This document shows, piece by piece, positions 55,846 to 64,000 of a stretch of 64,000 bases of DNA. Source of the stretch: Bimuria novae-zelandiae CBS 107.79 (taxonomy: Eukaryota; Ascomycota; Dothideomycetes; Pleosporales; Didymosphaeriaceae); the NCBI GenBank assembly GCA_010015655.1, contig ML976755.1, positions 193,715 through 257,714 of the forward strand, given 5' to 3'. Every line of letters begins with the position of its first letter. Position 1 is the stretch's first letter. Both the position numbers and the translations under genes were made by a program. The notes below the pieces were generated by a model. It had not been told where the DNA came from. It searched no databases and worked only from the letters and a program-made list of their open reading frames with translations.

Positions 55846-58628
55846 CCTAACCCAGGGCTGCATGAACATGTAGCCCTACATGTTAATAGGACCCTAGTTT
55901 TGTTAGGGATAGAATATCCGCGCTAGGCCAATTCTTCTATATATATCTAAGAACGTAGCCCGTATATTAAAGATAGTTAACCCCACATGTTAATAGGTTC
56001 CTGTAGTCTAATTAACCTAAAATTTCAGTGATAGATTTAGCACACTAAGTTACACGTCCTAGCCAATTTGTAGCACTAAATAATATGTAGTTATAGGCGT
56101 TAGGGTTACGCGTTAGGGTTAGGGTAAACATAATAAGGCGGCGATTAGACACTAGAGGCAGCTCTAAAATAGAGACTAACGCGTAGCATAAGTAAAGACG
56201 CGTTAAGTCGCGAAGAATTCCACGCGTTAAAAAGGCCATATAGTGTAATAGGGACCTATTGTTAGAACCTACCCGTAGTAGCGTCGAGCCTACTATTATA
56301 GCAAAGAGCAGCATCGCAAGCGAGTATTTTAAACATTTACCTAAGTATTTATTAGCGATATGTAAAGAGTGTAGGTACGGGGTTTAGCTTAGCCAGGCAA
56401 GTAACTATTTATAGTAGATTTATTAGGGTGTTAGGCGCACGCGAGCGTAGTTAGTAGTAGATAAGCTTAGTAGCTAGGCCGGTTTACTCTAGTATGCTGA
56501 TAAGCTAGAGGTGCCTAGTTAGAGCATTAAACCCATTAGCTAGTTACTAGTATATATAGACAGATTAATATGCCAATTAGCCCCAGGCTAGTGTTACTAG
56601 ATTGTTTGAAGTTTCCGCGTTATAAAGAACCATTAGCGCCATGTTTATAGTTAGTTACTAGTAGGTAGAGGTGGCCATCCACGTTAATTAGAGAAGTAAA
56701 GTATATAGTTACGTAGTAATTAGGGTTAGAGGCGCGTCTATTATTAACAATTATTGGCCTAGGGCGCCGGTTCGCAGTATTTCAAGGTCCACTAACCCGA
56801 ACCCACCCCCGAACCCGTAGACGGCGAGGCCGGGTGGGCAAGCGTTGGCAGGAACATAGACAAGGCGTGGGCCAACGTGTAGAAGTGGGCTAAAATAACA
56901 ATCCAGGACAGCGCGCGAGACAAGATAAACCCGTAACTAAAGTAGACTAGGTAGATACTATATTTAGTAGGCATAGAGCGGCCTAAATTATTAGTAAGCG
57001 TAGAAGAGCCTAAAGCTAAAGAGGAGCCCGTGGCAGTCGCCATGTAGGAGGCTATAGATAGGTTAGCGTAGTTTAGTTAGGCGTCTATTATCCACCGCAC
57101 GGGGATATTCGTGCAATTAGAAGTAATCTAGATAAAAAAGCACTAGACGCGGTTCACGCTATTATAGCTATATATAAATAAGAAGGCGGTTAGTAACCAT
57201 GCCTAGCCATAGAAGTAAATATTAATATTTTTTTAATAAACGTAGTAAGCGCACGCGTAAAAGAGCCCTATATACTAGTTTACCCAACAGTAGCGCGAGG
57301 CGTAGGAGGCGTTAGTAAAGGCAATAGAAGGAGCAGTAGAGGAGGAAGAGAAGAAAGAGGAAGAAGAGATAAAAGAGATAAAAAATAGAAATAATAGTGT
57401 AGATAAGGTAATAATAGATAACGTAAATAGTGCGGTAGGAGAGATAGAGGCCGAGTAGGAGGTAAAAGAGGCTAGAATTATAAGCGAGCGTAAAGCGTTA
57501 TTAAGTATTAAGAAATCGTGTTTAGCGTTTTGCATCGTATTATTAAGCCAGTCTATTATCTGTAAAGAGTATAACAGCCCGTTAGTGCGTGCATTAGCCA
57601 TGTTAGGGGTAAAAAAGGATAGGTAGAAGGGCGCTAAATAGTACCCGCCTATTTTATTAGCCATTATTAAGATTACCCAGTTTATAGTAGTGTAGTAGGC
57701 GTTGAAATTGTTAGATGCATTCGCAGGAGACGATATAGATAGTAATAGCGTATATAAGAGTAATGGGGATAGCACCTAGTAATAGGGTCGGCCAAAAGGG
57801 TATTTATAGTAGGTCTAATAAATAATAGACAGGTTTATAGTGCGCGATAGCCACAGCCCCATGTAGTAAATATTAGATTTGCGGACGTATAGGCTAAAGA
57901 TCCATTATAACACGACGTTACGCGGCCATGTAGAGTAGGTAGAGTAGAACGAGTTATTATACAAGAAGCTATAGTTTATTATAGCCTAGTTCCGCAGTAT
58001 AGTGCACGGGTTAAGGGAGGAGAGTTAGTAGTTATTAATAAAGGATTTATTATTTAGCAATGGCCTATTCGCCGAGCCTATTCCTAGCATCCCGTAGGAG
58101 AGTTTACGCGATAATCCGACTAATAAGTAACTAGGGTGGAATTTTTTAAAAGACCAGCGCACCCGCATGCCCGTGGATAGAAAGTAATAGTTATATAAGC
58201 GGGTTAACCAGGATACCCAGATTAGGGACTAGTTTATAAAGCTAGGCACCCGTTCGGGCGTTAACTAGTAAGAGGTTAGGTAGTACATAGACTAAGTAGT
58301 TGTATTTAGGGAGAAGTTAATCGCGTTAATATATATTACGGGCAGGCAGTCGGCCAGAGGGCCCGAGATTATAAGTATCTAGTATAGTAATATAGTTAAA
58401 GGGGGCCACCGTAATATATTTGTTAAGAACGGTAAGGTGGTGTTTATAATAAGATACTATAAAGGGTATGCCATTAGCAGCAACGTTAAGATTATTTACT
58501 AGTATTTACTACGCGAGGTGGGCGAGTTAGTAGTATATTACATATGGCTAGTGTTACTGTTCTAGCAGCGGATGGAGGCGATAGTGTAAAAGAAGAAGGC
58601 GATTTTATTATATATATAGCCAGCCAAC
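55846..58628 (+). pseudogene. Telomere-linked RecQ-type helicase gene, truncated copy A (N-terminal half)
   Basis: Plus-strand remnant aligned at a constant offset of 2783 bp with 58629-61411. A non-coding 5' part (to about 56330) is followed by a translation with many RIP stops: LPKYLLAICKECRYGV near 56340-56385 (a C-x2-C finger as in OrsD/DUF3505-type N termini of these fungal proteins), a long poorly conserved middle, and the block GEKLIALIYITG-RQSARGPEI, VKGGHRNIFVKNGKVVFITRYYKGYAISSNVKII, REVGELVVYYIWLVLLFQQRMEA near 58305-58590. It stops there, just before the helicase domain. Long open frames on the minus strand (for example 57275-57775) are shadows created by CTA (Leu) codons opposite TAG stops. 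Identification as telomere-linked helicase rests on copy B. Confidence 0.75.
56098..56126 (+). repeat. Short TTAGGG telomere-like cluster
   Basis: Three TTAGGG hexamers within 29 bp (gttagggttacgcgttagggttaggg). The same arrangement recurs in copy B near 58886-58910. TTAGGG is the usual telomere unit of filamentous ascomycetes, but here it is interstitial. Confidence 0.8.
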
Positions 58629-61600
58629 CCTAACCCAGGGCTGCATAAACATGTAGCCCTACATGTCGATAGGATCCTGGTTTTATTAGGGATAGAATAT
58701 CTGCGCTAGGCTAATTCTTCTATGTATATCTAAGAACGTAGCCCGTATATTAAAGATAGTTAACCCCACATGTTAATAGGTTCCTGTAGTCTAATTAACC
58801 TAAAATTTCAGTGACAGATTCAGCACACTAAGTTACACGTCCCAGCCAATTTATAGCACTAAATAATATATAGTTATAGGCGTTAGGGTTGCGCGTTAGG
58901 GTTAGGGTAAACATGATAAGGCAGCGATTAGACACTGGAGGCAGCTCCGAAATAGAGACCAACGCGTAGCATAAGTAAAGACGCGTTAAGTCGTAAAGAA
59001 TTCCACGCGTTAAAAAGGCTATATAGTGCGATAGGGACCTATTATTAGAACTCACTCGCAGTAGCGTCGAGCCCGCTATTATAATAAAGAGTAGCATCGC
59101 AAGCGAGTATTTCGAATATTTACCTAAGTATTTATTAGCGATATGCAAAGAGTGCAGGTACAGGGTTTAGCCTAGCTAGGCAAGTAACTATTTATAGTAA
59201 ATTTATTAGGGTGTTGGGCGCACGCGAGCGCAGTTAGTAACAGATAAGCTTAGTAGCTAGGCTAGTTTACTCTAGTATACCGGCGAGCTAGAGGTGCCTA
59301 GTTAGAGCATTAAACCTATTAGCCAGTTACTAGTATACACAGACGGATTAATGTGCTAATTAGCCCCAGGCTAGTGTTATTAGATTATTCGAAGTTTCCG
59401 CGTTATAAAGAACCATTAGCGCCATGTTTACAGTTAGTCACTAGCAGGTAGAAGTGGTTATCTATATTAATTAGAGAAGTAAAGTATATAGTTACGTAGT
59501 AATTAGGGTTAGAGGCGCGTCTATTGCCAACGATTATTAGCCTAGGGCGCCGGTTCGCAGTATTTCGAGGTCTACTAACCTAAACCCACCCCCGAACCCG
59601 TGGACGGCGAGACTGGGTGGGCAAGCGTTAGCAGGAACATAGACAAGGCGTAGGCCAACGTGTAGAAGCGGGCCAAGATAATAATCCAGGATAGCGCGCG
59701 AGACGAGGTGAACTCGTAATTAAAGTAGACTAGGTAAATACCGTATTTAGTAGGCATAGAGTAGCCTAAATTATTAGTAAGCGTAGAAGAGCCTAAAGCT
59801 AAAAAGGAGCCCGTGGCGGCTACCATGTAAGAGGCTATAGATAGGTTAGCGTAGTTTAGTTAGACGTCCGTTATTTACTGCACGGGGATATTCGTGCGAT
59901 TAGAAGTAATTTAGATAAAAAAGCACTAGACGCGGTTTACGCCGTTATAGCCATATATAAATAAAAAGGTAATTAGTAACCATGCCCGGCTATAGAAGTA
60001 GATATTAATATTTTTTTAGTAGACGTAGTAAGCGCACGCGTGAAAGAGCCCTACGTACTAGTTTACTCAGCGATAGCGCGAGGCGTGGGAGGCGTTAGTA
60101 AAGGTGGCAAGAGGAGCGGTAGAGGAGGAAGAGGAGGAAGAGAAGGAAGAGATAAAAGAGATAAGAGATAGAGACAATAGTGTAAATAAGGCAATAATAG
60201 ACGACGCAGATAGTGCGGTGGGAGAGATAGAGGCCAAGCAGGAGGTAGAGAAGGCTAGAATTATAGGCAAGCGTAAAGCGTTATTAAGTATTAAAAAATC
60301 GTGTTTGGCGTTTTGCATCGCATTATTAAGCCAGTCTATTACTTATAAAGAGTATAATAGCCCGTTAGTGTGTGCATTAGCCATGTTAGGGGTAAAAAAA
60401 GACGGGTAGAAGGGCGCTAAACAGTACCCGCCTATTTTATTAGCCGTTATTAAGGTTACCTAGTTTATAGTGGTGCAGTAGGCGTTGGAATTATTAAATA
60501 CATTTATAGGAGACGATATAGACAGCGATAGCGTATATAAGAGCGATGGGGACAGCACCTAGTAATAGGGCCGGCCAAAAGGGTATTTATAGCAGGTCTA
60601 GTAGATAATGGACAGGTTTATAGTACGCAATAGCCACAGCCCCATATAGTGGATATTAGATTTATAGACGTACGGGCTAAAGATCTATTACAACACGACG
60701 TTACGCGGCTATGTAAAGTGGGTAGGGCAGGACAAGCTATTATATAAGGAGCTATAGTTTATTATGGCCTAGTTCTGCAGCATGGTGCACGGGTTAAGGG
60801 AGAAGAGTTAGTAGTTATTAATAGAAGATTTATTATTTAGTAATGGCCCGTTTGCCAAGCCCGTCCCTAGTATCCCATAGGAGAGTTTACGCGATAATCT
60901 AACTAATAAGTAATTAGGGTAGAATTTTTTAAAAGACTAGCGCACCCGCATGCCCGTAGACAAGAAGTAGTAGTTATATAAGTAGGTTAACCAGGATGCC
61001 CGAATTAGGGACTAGTTTATAAAGCTAGGCACCCGTTCGGGCGTTAACTAGTAAGAGGTTAGGCGGTACATGGACCAGGTAGTTATATTTAGGGAGAAGT
61101 TAATCGCGTTAATGCATATTACGGGCGGGCAGCTGGCCAGAGGGCCCGAGATTATAAGTATCTAGTATAGTAACATAGTTAAAGGGGGCCACCGTAATAT
61201 ATTCGTCGAGGACAGCAAGATAGTGTTTATAACGAGATACTATAAAGGGTATACTATTAGTAGTAATATTAAGATTATCTATTAGTATTTACCGCGCGAG
61301 GTGGGCGAGTTAGTAGTATATTATATATGGCTAGTGTTGCCGTTCCAGCAGCGAATAGAGGTAATAGTGTAGAAGAAGGAGGCGATTTTATTATATATAT
61401 AACTAGCTAACCCTAATAGGCGCAAGTGGACGACGGACTAGTTATAAAAGGTGTTAAAACGCGAGACTAGCGTTGGATTAGGCTAGCTATTAATAATTAC
61501 CGCGTACTATAAAATCGCTATTAGTATTAGTCAACGGTTTTTGCGCGGGTCCGCGGCGTTTTAGCTAAAAGAAAAAGATAAAAGCAAGACATAAAATAAA

Positions 61601-63700
61601 AAAAATACGAAAGCGTTAGTAGCGAATTTACAGGCCAGGCACACGGCGCATGTGGCGGGTATAGTATACGCACGAGGCATTATAGAGCAGGCTAGGGTAG
61701 TAGTAGATAGGTAATAGTAGTTTTAGATGTTAAGCACGGATTAGTATTAATTTTTAGGGTTTCTGCTAAATAGTAGCGAGGAGGATAGGTGCAGGAAGCG
61801 AAAGAGGGCGCTATTTAAGAGCAAGGCAAATAAGGCTAGGATAGATTAGTAGGGAAGGTTAAGAAAAATAGACACCACTAAGCAGTTATAGAGGATGGCA
61901 GGCAAGATAGTAATATTTTAAAGCGTGTAGCAAGAGGCGATTAATACTATTATAGGCAAAGAGAGCCCCATGGTGGCAGTAATACTTATAGGGGCGGGCA
62001 AGAGCATGTTATTTATATTACTAGCGTAGGCCAAGTAGGGCGGCACGACCATCGTCGTTATTCTATTAATTACATTATAAGGCGACATAATGCGGCGGTG
62101 CAGGAAGCTAGGGATATTATATATAGCGTGGGAGAGCCGGCGCCTGCTCGACATAGCCGCGATAGTATTAGTAACGCCTAAGTTGGCTATTACGCAGGGG
62201 TTTACCACATTTATAAACTATTTAAGAGTAACACGATAGTTAGACTGGATTGTAATTAACAAGTGCTACATTATGTTAAATTAGCAGTACATATTCTATA
62301 AGCAAATGTAGTAGTTAGGCAAGTTAGTAGTCATAGAGACGTAGATAGTGTTATTAATAGTAACGTTACTACCTAGCGAAGAGGATAAGTTATTCTAACA
62401 AATGCATTTTAATACTAACTAGGTTAAGGTATTCTGGGCAGAGACGGCGCGGACGAACGTGGCATACTAGGTAATTAAGGTAGGAAGGGCAGCGAAGAAG
62501 TAAAAGGTAGAGGGGATAATATTAGGCGTAGTGCGGTAAAAGTTACGCAAGTATAAGTAGGGTAAGGTAGTAATATATAGTAATTTAGTGCGTAAGGTTA
62601 AGGCGTTAGCGTAATAATTAGGGTGCCATACGTATTATTACGACGCTATTAGTAAGATAAGTATATTAAAGGATTTTATATTAGGTAGTAAGCGGGTTAT
62701 TATAGCCACGAGCGCGTTAGGGATAGGCGTTAATATTCCTAATATCTAGTATATCGTCCACATTAATTAGCCGTTTTCCGTGTTGGATTACGCGCAGAAG
62801 AGCGGCCGGGTAAAATAAAATAGGGCATAAAGTAAGGTGGTTATAATCGTGCAGGAAGGGGCATAGTAAGCGGCTAAAGATAAGTAAAAGGAGAAGGAGC
62901 ATGCGTTAGTGTAAGCATTAGTAGGAGAAGGCAAGGCGGCGACGTGCAGGCGAGTGGTGTTAGGTAGGTATTTAAATTATAGAGAAGTAGAGCGGGTAGG
63001 GTGTAAAGAGGGGGAAGAGAAATGCGATATTTATAAAGGAGGCAAAGAGACGGAAGAGGAGGAGAGCAAGGAGGGTAGCAACAAGAATAATAGTAATAGA
63101 GAAGAGATAAACGTAGTTAAAGCAAAGAGAAAGAGGGATAGGAAGACTAAGAGGGAAGTAGTATAGCATGCGTTCTAGTAGTAGGAGTAGACACGATAGG
63201 GTTCGCGATAAAGGTTTATATAGGACTAGTAAGAGGCGTACGCCAGTATAGAATAGTTACGTAGTTAGTTAGCGTAGTAGGCAAATTAGTGTAGGATATA
63301 TAAGGGTATAGGCAATAGATAGAGCGCACACGATATTTAGTAATATTAATAAGTAGAGAGCTAGTAGGTAAAGGAGCTAATTAAGAAGATAGAGTAGCAG
63401 ATCTAGTATAAGCCGTATTTAGGTTATTTTTAGTGCAGGGTGCCGCAGGAGATGTGCCATTAATAGGAGGAGAACAAATAAGGGCGTTATTAGCAGGTAG
63501 TAGGCGGCGAATGCCAGTATTATAGCGTTTTAGTAGGTAGATTAATAGGGATCGTGCATGGCAGCAAGAATTCCGTTAGAAACTATTAGGTTAATAGATT
63601 ATTACGTGAGAGGGTTCATGGATCGTTAATAGATGGGTTGGTTTAATATTTAGGGACAAAGCAGGCATTTGATTCGGTAGAGAGTAACTATTTAGTGGCT
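58629..63700 (+). pseudogene. Telomere-linked RecQ-type helicase gene, copy B, RIP-degraded
   Basis: Second and longer copy. N-terminal half as in copy A (C-x2-C motif near 59144; KGGHRNIF block near 61180). It continues past PANPN (61406-61420) with WTTD, RETSVGLG and FLRGSAAF, then the helicase: motif I PTG-like reading IGAGKSMLF (about 61988-62015), GGTTIVVILL, ITQGFTTFINYLRVTR, motif II reading NKCY instead of DECH (62258-62269), motif V-VI region ATSALGIGVNIPNI and FSVLDYAQKSGRVK (about 62700-62815). After this comes a CRRVVLGRYLNYREVERVGCKEGEEKCD stretch, given here only as Cys-rich (about 62943-63030), and a Lys/Glu-rich tail. This is the RecQ order seen in subtelomeric helicases of many fungi. 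Stops and the loss of DE in motif II show it is dead. Confidence 0.82.
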
Positions 63701-63739
63701 GAGTTTTGTTAGATCACCCGATTATTAGGAGAGTAGGGG

Positions 63740-64000
63740 TATAGAGGAAAAAATAAAAAAGGTTTTTTTATTAATATATAATTTTATTTATATTTTGGCT
63801 ATATATTTTAAGTTTTGAATAAAGTAAAAAGAATAAAAAAGTAAAAAGGTATAATAATAATAAAACTATAAAAAGAAAAAAGTTTAAAAGGAAAATATAA
63901 CATTTTATATATAAGATTAAAAAAATTTATATATATAAAAAATTTATATATATAAAAAATTTATATGTAAAAAAAATGTAAAAATAAAAAAATATAATAA
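63740..64000. other. Extremely A+T-rich terminal stretch
   Basis: The last 260 bp are almost entirely A and T, with repeated aaaaaatttatatata units near 63920-63970. G is rare and C almost absent. No gene seen. Unlike the RIP regions there are no gc-rich words, so this is another kind of low-complexity DNA. Confidence 0.85.

Larger units (their letters stand above)
55846..61411 (+). repeat. Tandem direct duplication, period 2783 bp
   Basis: 55846-58628 and 58629-61411 are collinear over their whole length, starting at cctaacccagggctgc and ending at the aaccctaa of the PNP codons. The copies differ mainly by transitions at CpA/TpG sites. Confidence 0.93.

Noticed and set aside
57275..57775. 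166-residue hydrophobic minus-strand ORF (also 60067-60318, 56045-56314, 58828-59148)
   Set aside because: These frames are antisense to the helicase gene. They stay open because TAG stops on the plus strand read as CTA (Leu) on the minus strand, and their hydrophobicity comes from Leu/Ile/Tyr codons made by TpA enrichment.
1..64000. CRISPR arrays, bacterial operons or rRNA genes
   Set aside because: None seen. The direct repeats present are LTRs, WD40 units, minisatellites and the helicase duplication, all of eukaryotic type.

Overview
This window is nuclear DNA of a filamentous ascomycete (Pezizomycotina; a Dothideomycete-like genome is my guess, not shown). Reasons: intron-poor genes coding for conserved-looking fungal proteins, a STAND/NLR gene with an N-terminal helo-like domain, NACHT and WD40 repeats, a fungal-type transposon set (Copia, chromodomain Gypsy, Tad1-like LINE, Fot1/pogo, hAT, piggyBac), and above all the signature of repeat-induced point mutation (RIP). 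In the repeats CpA has become TpA on both strands: CAG codons read TAG, TGG reads TAG or TGA, while CpG-containing words such as gcgc persist. Long reading frames are therefore almost absent outside two short islands, and the coding strand of each dead element can be read from the strand that carries the TAG stops.

Layout. 1-6.3 kb: a Copia element running off the left edge (minus), a Fot1/pogo transposase relic (minus) and the 5' part of a Tad1-like LINE (minus). 6.4-13.9 kb: a gene island with no RIP, holding three small single-pass membrane proteins, a Ser/Arg/His-rich protein and a larger membrane protein on the minus strand, and one basic protein on the plus strand, followed by a quiet intergenic stretch. 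13.9-27.3 kb: one NLR pseudogene on the minus strand, split by a three-level nested insertion of about 10.5 kb: Copia (17114-22494, 5-bp target duplication) inside pogo (16991-24166, 76-bp inverted repeats) inside hAT (14228-24705, 8-bp target duplication), which sits in a WD40 repeat. 27.3-30.5 kb: a second hAT abutting the start of the NLR.

30.8-38.9 kb: a piggyBac element (plus) carrying a complete Copia (32593-38404). 39.2-47.9 kb: two head-to-tail LINE copies of one family, the second 5'-truncated, each bounded by the same 9-bp word. 47.9-50.4 kb: unassigned repeats. 50.4-55.55 kb: a chromodomain Gypsy lacking protease and reverse transcriptase, with an apparent antisense ORF before its 3' LTR, which itself holds a younger solo LTR. 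55.55-55.85 kb: a Copia 5' fragment.

55.85-63.7 kb: a tandem duplication (period 2783 bp) of the N-terminal half of a telomere-linked RecQ-type helicase, followed by the helicase half of the second copy; the duplication joints fall on CCTAACCC words, the fungal telomere hexamer. 63.74-64 kb: almost pure A+T. The helicase suggests a subtelomeric origin.

None of the mobile elements looks able to code for an active protein. The genes most likely to be functional are the six in the 6.6-12.5 kb island; I can give none of them a firm function.
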